Below, piece by piece: positions 43,565-53,100 of a stretch of DNA of 64,000 nt; position 1 is the stretch's first letter; every line of letters starts with the position of its first letter. Source of the stretch: JAFGGG01 sp964638895 (GTDB lineage Bacteria; Spirochaetota; Spirochaetia; SZUA-6; RPPD01); contig CAZWYY010000009.1 of assembly GCA_964638895.1 (NCBI GenBank), positions 13,620 through 77,619 of the forward strand. Reading direction: 5' to 3'. Under the pieces are notes generated by a model, which searched no databases, was not told where the DNA came from, and was given only the letters and a program-made list of their open reading frames with translations. Both the position numbers and the translations under genes were made by a program.

Positions 43565-45063
43565 TGGATAAAAGCCTGCTTTGCCTTGTGTTGAGCGAAA
43601 ACACGCTGGCCGAAAACAAAAAGGTCATAAAGCGTTACAAGGATTTTATCGACCTGGTGGAACTCCGGGCCGATTTTTTAAACCATGGGGAGCTTCCGGG
43701 GTTGAAGGATTTTCCCAAATCCCTGGACGTCCCGGTCATCCTTACCGTCCGCAGGGTCTCGGACGGGGGGAGGTTCAGGAAAAGCGAATCGGAACGGCGG
43801 GCGCTTGTCAAGGCAAGCATAAACAGGGCGTATTCCTATATTGACCTGGAAAGCGATTTTCATGACACGCGGTTTGAACAGGGGATAAAAAGGGACGGAA
43901 TAAAGATAATACGGTCAATCCATGATTTTAACGGGGTGCCCGGAGATCTTGTGAAACGCATCAGGGAGTTGGCCCGTGTCGGTGGTGAAATACCGAAGGC
44001 CGCGGTAATGCCCAAGAGTTCAAAGGACCTGTTCCGGCTGCTGAAATGCTATGCCAAACTGAGAGATACGGAGAAGATCCTCATCGGTATGGGAGATTTC
44101 GGCCTGCCCACCAGAATCTTAAGCAATTATCTGGGCTCGTTTTTAAGCTACAGTGCGCGTCCGGGAAGCCAGGCGGCGCCGGGCAACAAAGACCCGGAGG
44201 AGATGGTCCGCCTCTACGGATTTCACAAGATCGACAGCACAACCGGGATCTACGGCATAATCGGGAATCCCATCATGTATTCCTTTTCCCCCCTGATTCA
44301 CAACCGGGGGTTTAAGGCCCTGGAATATAACGGCGTATACCTTCCTTTCCTGGTGGATAACGTGGCCCAGTTTTTTAAAACCGCCAGACTGCTTGATATT
44401 CGGGGTTTTTCCGTCACCATCCCCCACAAACAGGCGGTCATCCGCTATCTTAAGGGAAAGCATCCCAATATAAAAAAAATAAACGCATGTAATACCGTCA
44501 TTCGCAGGCAACGGGGATATTACGGGGAAAACACGGATGTGGAAGGTTTTTTAAAGCCGTTGAAAAACTATTTCGGCGATCCCCTGACGCAGAACATCAA
44601 GGCCACGGTGATCGGCGCGGGCGGCGCGGCGCGGGCCGTGGTATACGGGCTGGCACAGCATAACGCCCGGATTCTGATTTTAAACCGCACGCCTCTTAAG
44701 GCCAAAAAACTCGCCCAATCCTTCAACTGCGAGTGGGACGCGCTGGATGAACAGGGCATAAAACGCATCAAGGAATATTCGGATCTGATCGTACAGACCA
44801 CCAATGTAGGGATGCGGCCAAATGTAAAAAAGGATCCCATCCCCTCTTTTCGGTTCCGCGGCCATGAGATCGTATATGACCTGATCTACACCCCCCCGCT
44901 TACCAGGCTGCTGGAAAGGGCGCTTAATTCCAACTGCAAGGTAATTAATGGCGAGGAGATGCTCCTGGCTCAGGCCCAGGCCCAGTTCAACCTGTTCACC
45001 GGAAGTGATTACATATTTTCACAAAATATATTGTTCGAGATATTCCGCGGCCAAAGCGAATAA
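43564..45063 (+). CDS. aroDE: Bifunctional 3-dehydroquinate dehydratase / shikimate dehydrogenase
   Basis: 499 residues. Residues 1-~220 are type I dehydroquinate dehydratase: LVELRADFL, IIRSIHDFN (catalytic His), PKAAVMPKSSKDLF (Schiff-base Lys), IGMGDFGLPTRI. Residues ~225-499 are shikimate dehydrogenase: GNPIMYSFSPLIHNRGF, FSVTIPHKQAV (catalytic Lys), NTDVEGFLK, GAGGAARAVVYGLA for NADP, and GEEMLLAQAQAQF. Catalyses steps three and four of the shikimate route in one chain, a fusion also found in spirochaetes, chlamydiae and plants. Supplies chorismate to the mutase encoded about 4 kb upstream. Confidence 0.94.
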   Translation: MDKSLLCLVLSENTLAENKKVIKRYKDFIDLVELRADFLNHGELPGLKDFPKSLDVPVILTVRRVSDGGRFRKSESERRALVKASINRAYSYIDLESDFHDTRFEQGIKRDGIKIIRSIHDFNGVPGDLVKRIRELARVGGEIPKAAVMPKSSKDLFRLLKCYAKLRDTEKILIGMGDFGLPTRILSNYLGSFLSYSARPGSQAAPGNKDPEEMVRLYGFHKIDSTTGIYGIIGNPIMYSFSPLIHNRGFKALEYNGVYLPFLVDNVAQFFKTARLLDIRGFSVTIPHKQAVIRYLKGKHPNIKKINACNTVIRRQRGYYGENTDVEGFLKPLKNYFGDPLTQNIKATVIGAGGAARAVVYGLAQHNARILILNRTPLKAKKLAQSFNCEWDALDEQGIKRIKEYSDLIVQTTNVGMRPNVKKDPIPSFRFRGHEIVYDLIYTPPLTRLLERALNSNCKVINGEEMLLAQAQAQFNLFTGSDYIFSQNILFEIFRGQSE

Positions 45064-45204
45064 CGGATAATAAAAGGGAATTTAATAAAAAAGGCACTTC
45101 TCCAACAGATCGTTTTCATGTATACTTACGTCTCAAATCCCTTTATCATAAACTCCACTTTTTGTGGCGGTTTTTAAGAATAAAAACCAATTAAGGAGAA
45201 AAGC

Positions 45205-46281
45205 ATGAAACACAAAAAGCTGTTTATCCCCGGCCCGGTCGAAGTCAGTGCGGAGGTACTCCAGGTGCTTTCCACACCCATGATCGGGCACAGGAGTTCC
45301 GACTACAGTGCCCTGCAAGAAAGGGTTACCAAGAAGGTGCAGCAATTGATGTACACTCAAAACCCCGTGATTCTTTCCGCCTCATCCGGTACGGGCCTCA
45401 TGGAGATGGCCGTACGCTGCACAACCGAAAAGCGGGCGATTGTTTTTTCCATGGGCGCGTTCGGCAAGCGCTGGTACGAGATCGCCGATGGCAACGGTGT
45501 GCCCGCCGACAAACATGAAGTGGAATGGGGTCGGGCCGTGACCCCCGACATCGTGGAGCAGTACCTTTCCACGGGCAAGTATGACGTAGCCACCATCACC
45601 CATAATGAAACCTCAACCGGTGTAATGAACAACGCGGAAGAGCTTGCCCCCGTGTTCAGGAAATACCCGGATGTGGTCTGGTGCATGGACACGGTATCAT
45701 CGCTGGCCGGCGTAAAAATAGAGGTGGACAAGCTGGGGGTTGACGTGTGTGTAAGTTCCAGCCAGAAGGCCCTGGGACTTCCCCCGGGGTTGAGCCTGGC
45801 CTCGGTTTCGGACAAGGCAAGGCAAAAAGCGGCGCGGATAAAAACCCGCGGCTATTATTTCGATATGCTGCTGCTGTTAAAATATATTGAGGAAAGAAAC
45901 TTTCAATATCCCTCCACACCCTCAATTCCGCATATATTCGCCCTTGATTTTCAGATGGACAGGATCCTTAGAGAGGGTCTTGAAAACCGGTTCAAACGCC
46001 ATGCGGAACTCGCCGCCATGGTACAAACCTGGGCCAAACAGTATTTTAAGATGTTCGCCGATGAAAAATACGCCTCAAAAACCGTTACCTGTATCGACAA
46101 CACACGGGAAATCTCCGTAAAGGACCTGAACTCAGAACTGGGCAAGCGCGGGTTTATGATATCCAACGGCTACGGCTCACTCAAAGAAAAAACCTTCCGT
46201 ATTGCGCACATGGCCGATATGCAGAAGGAAGACGTGCGGGAGTTGCTTGACCAAATCGAAGATATCTTAAAGCTGGCCTAA
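45205..46281 (+). CDS. Class V aminotransferase (alanine-glyoxylate / serine-pyruvate type)
   Basis: 358 residues with AAGGAG eight bases before the ATG. PLP-dependent. Starts FIPGPVEVSAEVLQVLSTPM, then GHRSSDYS, a substrate-binding strand and VCVSSSQKALGLPPGL, which contains the Schiff-base lysine (SSSQK-GLP). The family includes alanine-glyoxylate, serine-pyruvate and (S)-ureidoglycine transaminases. Substrates cannot be separated by sequence alone. Confidence 0.92.
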   Translation: MKHKKLFIPGPVEVSAEVLQVLSTPMIGHRSSDYSALQERVTKKVQQLMYTQNPVILSASSGTGLMEMAVRCTTEKRAIVFSMGAFGKRWYEIADGNGVPADKHEVEWGRAVTPDIVEQYLSTGKYDVATITHNETSTGVMNNAEELAPVFRKYPDVVWCMDTVSSLAGVKIEVDKLGVDVCVSSSQKALGLPPGLSLASVSDKARQKAARIKTRGYYFDMLLLLKYIEERNFQYPSTPSIPHIFALDFQMDRILREGLENRFKRHAELAAMVQTWAKQYFKMFADEKYASKTVTCIDNTREISVKDLNSELGKRGFMISNGYGSLKEKTFRIAHMADMQKEDVRELLDQIEDILKLA

Positions 46282-46299
46282 GCATTGTCATGTATGCAG

Positions 46300-46329
46300 C
46301 AGGCAGGGGGGCGCACGCTCCCTTGCCTG
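46300..46329 (+). terminator. Strong hairpin after the aminotransferase gene
   Basis: CAGGCAGGGGGGC, loop GCAC, GCTCCCTTGCCTG: 13 pairs, two of them G-U wobbles. Starts 19 bases after the stop. No T run follows, so it is either a weak or Rho-assisted terminator or a 3' stabilising hairpin. Confidence 0.5.
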
Positions 46330-46393
46330 TATCTCAAACCGCACGGCCGCCCCATACCGGGCACTTATAATATCCGGGAGAAACGAACCGCCC

Positions 46394-47404
46394 ATGCGTA
46401 AACCTTATCCGCATCTGTTACAGACTCCATCCTGGGGCCGGGCCAAATGCAAGGCACAGCCGCCCTGGACCTGGTATTTTTTTACAATGCCGACGGGGGC
46501 CGCGGCCGCCGGGTTCCAGGCCGCGCAAACCATGGGCGACCCGTCCGCCGTAAAGGCTTCGGTGCTTATCCTAGAGCGGAACCTGGGGCTGGGCCAGCGC
46601 CTGCATTATATTCCGCGCGGCCCGTACGTGGACTGGCAGGATGAACCCCTGGTAAACGACACCCTCCGCTTTATTAAGGAGTTTGCGCGGCAAAGATCCG
46701 TAATCATGGTGCGCCTTGAACCCGATATACCGGAGCCCGGCTTTAATTACGCTGTTATGGCCCGGCTGGGTTTCAGGCGCTCGGCCGATCACATTCAGCC
46801 GCGGGATACGGTCCGGTTCCCCATCCGCTTCGGGGACGAAGAGCTTCTGGCCGGGTTTCATAAAAAACACAGGTATAATATAAAGCTGGCCGGCAGGCGG
46901 GGCCTGCACGTACGCACCTCCGTAAGCCCGGAGGACGTCACCCGGTTTTACAACCTGCTTAAAAAAACCGAGCTACGTCACGGGGGAGTGCTGCATATAC
47001 ATCCGGAGGAGTACTACCAGGTTATCACCAGGGAGCTGGCAAAAGACAAAATGGCGGTGCTTTATCTGGTGGAAAAGGGCACAAAAACCGTGTCCGCCTC
47101 CCTGGTAACCGGTTACGGGGACGAGGCCATTTATATGTACGGCGCCTCAGATTACGAATTCAGGAGGGACATGCCCAGCCACCTGCGGGAATGGCAGAGC
47201 ATCCGTGACGCTAGGGACGCTGGCAGGGAGTATTTTGATCTGTGGGGCGCGACCATGCACAATGACCCGGGCGGGGGAATCAGGCGTTACAAACTCGGGT
47301 ATCATGACGAGATTGAAACCCTGGCCGGCTGCTTTGACTGGTCCCCCTCCCCGTTCAGGTACAGGCTGTTCACCCTGCTTAACAAGCTGCGCAGAAGGTT
47401 TTAA
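46394..47404 (+). CDS. FemAB-type peptidyl/lipid-II aminoacyl transferase (peptidoglycan bridge)
   Basis: 336 residues. The two tandem GNAT-like halves of the FemX/FemAB family: VRLEPDIPEPGF with the LGFRRSADHIQPRDTVRFP linker, then KKHRYNIKLAGRRGLHVR, RHGGVLHIHPEEYYQVI, LVTGYGDEAIYMYGASDYEF and YFDLWGAT near the end. The family attaches amino acids to the peptidoglycan stem peptide or to lipid II from aminoacyl-tRNA. Which amino acid is added is not shown. Probably near the inner membrane but has no membrane helix. Confidence 0.87.
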   Translation: MRKPYPHLLQTPSWGRAKCKAQPPWTWYFFTMPTGAAAAGFQAAQTMGDPSAVKASVLILERNLGLGQRLHYIPRGPYVDWQDEPLVNDTLRFIKEFARQRSVIMVRLEPDIPEPGFNYAVMARLGFRRSADHIQPRDTVRFPIRFGDEELLAGFHKKHRYNIKLAGRRGLHVRTSVSPEDVTRFYNLLKKTELRHGGVLHIHPEEYYQVITRELAKDKMAVLYLVEKGTKTVSASLVTGYGDEAIYMYGASDYEFRRDMPSHLREWQSIRDARDAGREYFDLWGATMHNDPGGGIRRYKLGYHDEIETLAGCFDWSPSPFRYRLFTLLNKLRRRF

Positions 47405-47459
47405 CCCCTTTTTATTGAAATCGCGCGGTAAAAGCTCTACATTGATACTAAGACAAATT

Positions 47460-47516
47460 GAAAAAGCCACCACCCGCTTAGCATCTTTTTCCATTATCAT
47501 AGATGGTGGCTTTTTC
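47460..47516. terminator. Perfect 13-bp inverted repeat with T5/A5 ends, bidirectional terminator candidate
   Basis: GAAAAAGCCACCA at 47460-47472 and TGGTGGCTTTTTC at 47504-47516, separated by a 31-base AT-rich spacer. Each end shows the GC core followed by T5 on its own strand, as in intrinsic terminators of both directions. The long loop is unusual, so another structural role is possible. Between the FemAB gene and the lipoprotein gene. Confidence 0.55.
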
Positions 47517-47567
47517 GGAAGTAAAAAAGTGTCAGTACAATTATCATAAGCGGGAGGGGGCAATGTT

Positions 47568-47999
47568 ATGAAACCATGGCTATGGTTTATGACAATTATT
47601 GTATTTCTTTCCGTATATACGGCGTGTACCACACGCTCCGAATCAAGCGTATTTGAACAGGGCAACCTCAGGACTGCAGGGCCCGCTCTTCCCGACGGAT
47701 ACATCCTGTTAAGCGAAACCAGGTACGACACGGACGGCGATGATGAAGCGGAAATTGTGCTTTTCGGTTACAGAGACAACAATATATTGCTGTTGGTCTT
47801 TGATCTTGACGCCTTGGGCCGGTGGGAAAAGCATACCCTGGTGAGCACGCGCTACTCCGCAGCCGAAGGGAATATGATTCAGGAACTTGTGTGTATTGTG
47901 AACTCGGACTGGATCGGCTGGGGCCCCCCTGCTTCGGAACCCTATGAGATATTCATGTGGGACGGAAACAGGTATATCACACCCGCCTTTTTCATGTAA
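47568..47999 (+). CDS. Small lipoprotein of unknown function
   Basis: 143 residues with a lipobox (SVYTAC, Cys at about residue 20). The mature part has DTDGDDEAEIVLFGY and LLVFDLDALGRWE, an acidic pattern of VCBS/FG-GAP-like short beta repeat type, but only one unit. GGGAGGGGG lies just before the start. Converges with leuB (34-base gap). Confidence 0.68.
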   Translation: MKPWLWFMTIIVFLSVYTACTTRSESSVFEQGNLRTAGPALPDGYILLSETRYDTDGDDEAEIVLFGYRDNNILLLVFDLDALGRWEKHTLVSTRYSAAEGNMIQELVCIVNSDWIGWGPPASEPYEIFMWDGNRYITPAFFM

Positions 48000-48032
48000 G
48001 CCTCTGGCGGCGGTCGGCGCCCGCCGGACCGA

Positions 48033-49079
48033 TCAGATACCCTGCGCCACCATATCGCCGATTTCCGAGGTTGAAAAACCCATCTTACCCGCCGACATAC
48101 TCTTCATGTGGCCGATTGTTTTGGCAGCCGACGCCTCTACGGCCTTTGCCGCCTGCTCCTCACCCAGTGTTTCCAGCATCATCTGGGCGGAAAAAATCGC
48201 GGCCATGGGGTTGATGACATTCTGTCCCGTGTATTTGGGGGCCGAACCGCCGATGGGCTCGAACATGGACACACCCTCGGGATTTATATTGCCGCCCGCG
48301 GCTATTCCCATGCCGCCCTGGATCATGGCGCCCAGGTCGGTGATGATGTCCCCAAACATGTTGCAGGTGACGATCACATCGAACCATTCGGGGTTCTTCA
48401 CCATCCACATGGTGGTCGCATCCACATGCGCGTAATCGGATTTTATATCCGGATACTCCTTGGCCACCTCTTCAAAGGCGCGCATCCACAGGTCATGGGC
48501 GTAGATAAGCACATTGGTCTTGGCGCACAGGGTGAGTTTTTTTGCCTTATTGCGCTTACGCGTAAACTCGAACGCGTAGCGGATACAGCGCTCCACACCC
48601 TTGCGGGTATTTATCATCTCCTGGATAGCCACCTCATCCGGCGTACCCTTTTTTAAAAAACCGCCGGCGCCGAGGTATAATCCCTCGGTGTTTTCACGCA
48701 CAATCACAAAATCTATATCTTCAGGCTTCTTACCGGCCAGGGGTGTTTCCACGTTCGGATACAGCTTTACGGGACGCAGGTTTATATACTGGTCCAGGCC
48801 GAATCTAAGTTTCAAAAGGATTCCCACCTCCAGAATGCCCGGCTTTACCTTGGGGTGCCCGATGGCCCCCAGGAAGATCGCGTCGAATTTTCGGAGCTCA
48901 TCCAGTGCTCCCTCGGGAAGGGTTTCCCCGGTCTTTAAATAATGCTCGCCCCCAAAGGGGAACTCCTTGAAACTGAACTCGATATTATACTTGGCCGCCA
49001 CGGCCTTTAATACCTTTAAGCCCTCGTTTACAACCTCAGGTCCGGTGCCGTCTCCCGGAATTACCGCGATATTATACAT
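48033..49079 (-). CDS. leuB: 3-isopropylmalate dehydrogenase (isocitrate/isopropylmalate dehydrogenase family)
   Basis: 348 residues. NAD-dependent decarboxylating oxidation in leucine synthesis. Seen: IPGDGTGPEVVNEGLKVL, VIVRENTEGLYLGAGG (catalytic Tyr region), CAKTNVLIYAHDLWMRAFEE (Lys), CNMFGDIITDLGAMIQGG (Mg-binding Asp), and GSAPKYTGQNVINPMAA. Relatives include tartrate and homoisocitrate dehydrogenases, so substrate is probable, not certain. No leuA, leuC or leuD is adjacent. Strong Shine-Dalgarno AAGGAGGAG. Confidence 0.88.
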   Translation of the reverse strand: MYNIAVIPGDGTGPEVVNEGLKVLKAVAAKYNIEFSFKEFPFGGEHYLKTGETLPEGALDELRKFDAIFLGAIGHPKVKPGILEVGILLKLRFGLDQYINLRPVKLYPNVETPLAGKKPEDIDFVIVRENTEGLYLGAGGFLKKGTPDEVAIQEMINTRKGVERCIRYAFEFTRKRNKAKKLTLCAKTNVLIYAHDLWMRAFEEVAKEYPDIKSDYAHVDATTMWMVKNPEWFDVIVTCNMFGDIITDLGAMIQGGMGIAAGGNINPEGVSMFEPIGGSAPKYTGQNVINPMAAIFSAQMMLETLGEEQAAKAVEASAAKTIGHMKSMSAGKMGFSTSEIGDMVAQGI

Positions 49080-49198
49080 CTCTCCTCCTTAATGAACAGA
49101 GATTACAAACTGAACGCATAATTGTCAATTGCAAAATATATTTTTTAAGGTTGCATTATCGGCGCTTTTTTTTTAGAATTCGTGAAAGAGGCAATAAG

Positions 49199-49852
49199 GT
49201 GGATGAATTTTACAGCATGTATGAGGACGAGTTTACGGGCGGCGCCAAAGGCGACGTGCTTTCCCTGGATCTGGCCCGAATCTACAGGGAGTATGCCTAT
49301 GCCGGACTCTGGTACGCCTGCGACAAAAACGAAGAAACATACATCGCCACCGAACTCTATTACGGCGGCGGACAGGTAAGTGAGCGTCCTCGGGATTTTT
49401 CTGAAGAAATTGCGGAGAACAGTTTTAAACATTCCCCACGGCATACCCTACGCAAGGACAGCGGCCTGGTCTGGATTGCCATGCGTACCGAAACAAACAA
49501 CTACTGCAAACTCAAGGCTTTTGCCGTGCAGACCGAAAATACATATATTAACTACAAGGTGATCCGCAACAGGGGCACGAGTTATGATACTTTGAAAAAC
49601 GGGGTAATCAAGGGAACCGGCGCCGGTTTTTTCAAATTGGGCGTGGAGGACCGAACCGGGGAGATCGATTATAATGATACCATTATGTTCGTGGTGATGA
49701 TAAAAAACCTTCCCCCGCAGGACTGGTATTTTGACCCGGCCTACTTCGGGGTGCAGAAGCTGCCCATGCTGGTGCCGGCGTTTCTGTTTCCCGTCAGGCA
49801 GACGTACTCGGACTGGCTTGGCCAGAATCCCATGGACGGAGTGAGCAGGTAA
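49199..49852 (+). CDS. Protein of unknown function
   Basis: 217 residues from GTG 49199 (VDEFYSMYEDEFTGGAKG), preferred over an upstream TTG because AGAGG is close and the upstream residues look accidental. No signal peptide or membrane helix. Mixed alpha/beta composition with many aromatics; conserved-looking segments LYYGGGQVSERPRDFSEEIA and TGAGFFKLGVEDRTGE. I recognise no family. Its neighbour downstream is another unknown small protein, 40 bases away. Confidence 0.72.
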   Translation: MDEFYSMYEDEFTGGAKGDVLSLDLARIYREYAYAGLWYACDKNEETYIATELYYGGGQVSERPRDFSEEIAENSFKHSPRHTLRKDSGLVWIAMRTETNNYCKLKAFAVQTENTYINYKVIRNRGTSYDTLKNGVIKGTGAGFFKLGVEDRTGEIDYNDTIMFVVMIKNLPPQDWYFDPAYFGVQKLPMLVPAFLFPVRQTYSDWLGQNPMDGVSR

Positions 49853-49892
49853 ACACCGTCACCCGAACAACACTTTAAACAAAGGAGCCGTT

Positions 49893-50192
49893 ATGCAGAC
49901 AAGTATATTTTACGTAAAGGTCAAAGAGAATCTGGAGAAGGCGTTCAAGGATTTCTTTCCACATATGTCGTCCAATTATATAAAGATGGGCAAACTGTTT
50001 AAAAAGGACAAACTGTACCCGGTACTGGCCATTGAAAAGGTCACGGTTTTCAGCAAGGACGGAACCGAAACCGAATCGGCCCGTTTCCTGGTGCCTTCAG
50101 AAAACAAAAATTTTCTCTGGATTCAGGCCGAGCTTTTTGAGTTTGTGGAAACCGAACCCAAAGAAAAACAGTCCAGGGCTAAAAAAGCCTAG
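49893..50192 (+). CDS. Small cytoplasmic protein of unknown function
   Basis: 99 residues with AAAGGAG upstream. Alpha/beta: KVKENLEKAFKDFFPH, a strand YPVLAIEKVTVFSKDG, WIQAELFEFVET, and a basic tail. The last 14 bases overlap the 3' end of the opposite-strand PHP-UvrD gene. No family recognised. Confidence 0.7.
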   Translation: MQTSIFYVKVKENLEKAFKDFFPHMSSNYIKMGKLFKKDKLYPVLAIEKVTVFSKDGTETESARFLVPSENKNFLWIQAELFEFVETEPKEKQSRAKKA

Positions 50193-53100
50193 GCTGCCTG
50201 TACCGCTTTTCTTTTTCCGCGCAAGTCTTTTTTTCCTTATACTGGGCGGGAATTTCGTCGATGAAGCGGCTTCCGGTTTGTTCACACGGTCTGCCGAAGA
50301 CCGTCCTTTTGGCCGCGTAGGTAATGTATGCCAGGTCCCGTGCCCGGGTAAGCGCCACGTAAAACAGCCTGCGTTCCTCCTGGAGATCCACCGACTTCCC
50401 CGTAAGGGGCGTAATCCCTTCCTCGGCGCCCGCGATAAAGACAACAGGAAACTCAAGGCCCTTGGCCGCGTGAAAGGTAAGCAGGCGCACTCTTTCCGCC
50501 TCAAATCCACCCTGGCTCTCGAATGCGCACAGAAACATGTTCCGCAGGAATCCCGCAAGGTCGCCCTGAAATGACCGCGCCAGTTCCAGCAGAACCCTGC
50601 TTTTGTCCCTGTAATCCGCCTGCTCTCCGGGAGGAAGTATTCTTTCCAGGATCAGAAACAGTCCTTTATGGATACCCTGGAACTCCATGCTTACCTCCAC
50701 AAACTCCAGAAAATTAATCAACTCCTCAAACTGCGCGGCGTGCCCGGCGGAAAGCGACCGGGCAAGCGACCTGTGGGCAAGCATGTCCCTGCGGTTTCCC
50801 TTCTCCTGCCCGAAAATCCAGGTAAGCGCGGCAAGCTCATCCGCAGATATGTCCTTTAGTGTGGCGCCCACAAGCTCGCGGAAGGCAATGACATCATGCT
50901 TGTTGTACAACAGGTGGAGGTATGCCGCAAGCAGGGAAAAAGGCGGATCATCCAGGAGGGAATAGTCCGAACGCAGGGAAACGGGGATGCCCTGCCTTTC
51001 AAAAACCCGGCACAGGGTGGCGGCCATGGAATGCGTCCTTACCAGTACCGCGATGTCATGGAAGGAATAGGGGGCTTCAGTGCGCGGTCCCAGCGCATCC
51101 ACGGACAGTGAGTCCGTACCCCCCAACAGGGTCCTGACGGCGGCGGCGATATATTCGGCTTCGGCGAACTCATCCGGAGTGCGTACAACCAAGAGTCTTT
51201 TGCCGTTCTCCCTGTGGGCGCGCAGCGCAAGGCCGCTTTTAAAAGAGTTATGCGTAATCAGCGCGCCCGCCGCCTGCACGATGAAAGGCGTGGAGCGGTA
51301 GTTTATATCAAGGTAAAAGTGCCTGGCCTGGAAATCCTTTTGAAAGCGGAAAAAGAGTTTGGCGTCCGCCCCGCGGAACGCGTAGATGGCCTGGTCCGGG
51401 TCGCCGATGGCCAGTAGGCCCTTGTCCAGGGCGGTCCTGCTGCCGGCCTCAAGCGGCTTGTCTCCGATAAGCGCGCAGAGGAAGGCGTACTGCGCCGGAT
51501 TTATATCCTGGAACTCATCCACCGCCAGGTATGTATAGCGGCCGCGGTAATGGGCCAGGATCTGGGGCCACTGTTCGAATATGAGATTTACCTCGTTAAT
51601 CAACGCGGATATGTCCACTGCGCGCACGGCCTTCAGTTCCCGTTGGTAGGCAACCGCGCTCTTCTCGGTTGACTCATCGATATCCAGCTTTGAACCGTCA
51701 AGGTATCTTTCAATCTTGCGGGAAAGCTCCTGTATTTCACCCGGTGTAACACCCGGGTTGAGGTAGCGCAGCATGGCCCCGCGCCCGGCCTCGGTGTAAA
51801 TGGTTTTTACCCCGGGGAAATGGCTCCTGATGATGTCAAAACAAAGCGCATGAAAGGTGCAGACTGTAGTGCCCTCCGCCCTGTCGCCTAAAAGAGAGGA
51901 AAGCCGCTGTTTCATCTCCAGGGCCGCCTTGTTGGTGAAGGTAACGGCCAGAATATTCTCCGGCGCGGCCAGGCCGCGCTCCAGGACCGAACAGATCCAT
52001 GAGGTAAGGGTCCTGGTTTTGCCTGTGCCAGGGCCGGCGGTAACCATGGCCGCGCCTTCCGTATAGGCCGCGATCTCCTGCTGACGTGTATTTGCCTCCG
52101 CGGCTTGTGGGGCCTTCTGTTCCGCTGCTTTTTCAGCCACCCGCTCCGCAGGTTGTGCCGCTCTTGGGCCCGTCGTATGTCCCGCCTCCCGCTCCGCGGA
52201 CCGGCCTGCTTTCTCCGTTTCCCATACCGCCGCCGGACGCCCCGCTCCCTTTCCCGTTTCATGTTCCACTGTGCGTGCGCCGGCCTCTTTTATCGTACCG
52301 GCCGTAAACAGCGCCGCCTGGCTGTAAACGTCAGTTTGCGGGGGAGGACCCGGGAAATGAAACAAGGTCCCCTGGCCGGAGAGCTCCTCCAACTCATGCG
52401 CGCCGAAGACCCTTATCACCCCGAACTCACCGTCATATCCCGGTTGGGGGCGGATATCCCCCCTGCGGACCCTTTTTACGGCCTCGGCCAGGGGCATGCC
52501 GCACCTTGAGGCAATCTCTTCCAGGGGCGCGTGCATTAACACGTTATACTCGTTCCCGAAAACGGAGATCGTGTTCCGGTAGGCCTCACTCACGGCCTTA
52601 GAACCCGAGCCCTTGCCCAGGATCTCCCCCAGAATTTCCGGCAGCGGAATTATGGAATAGTAATCTTTTTGCAGCGGAGGCTTGAAGGCGTCCCTGCGGT
52701 CGGCCAGTTCCAACACCCGATGCATGACCCCGATGGTGAGCGGCTTGCCGCACACCGGGCAGATCCCCCTCAACTCTGCGCTTTTTTGGGGATCTACGCA
52801 GATGTTGCATTTCCTGTGCCCGTCAAAATGATATTTCCCCTCCTCGGGGAAAAACTCCAAGGTGCCCAGAAAACCCCGCTTGCTGTGTAGGGCGGCGAAC
52901 ATGTCGTAATAACTTAAGCCCGTATCAAACAGGTTGGCCTCTCTCATGAGTTTGCCGGGGGAATGGGCGTCGGAGTTGGAGATAAGGCTGTAGGTGTCCA
53001 GGGCGCTCACCCGCCAGTTCATGGCCGGGTCCGAGGAAAGCCCGGTTTCCAGGGCGAAGATGTGCCCGCTCAGATCCTCAAAGCATTCCGTAAGCGAATC

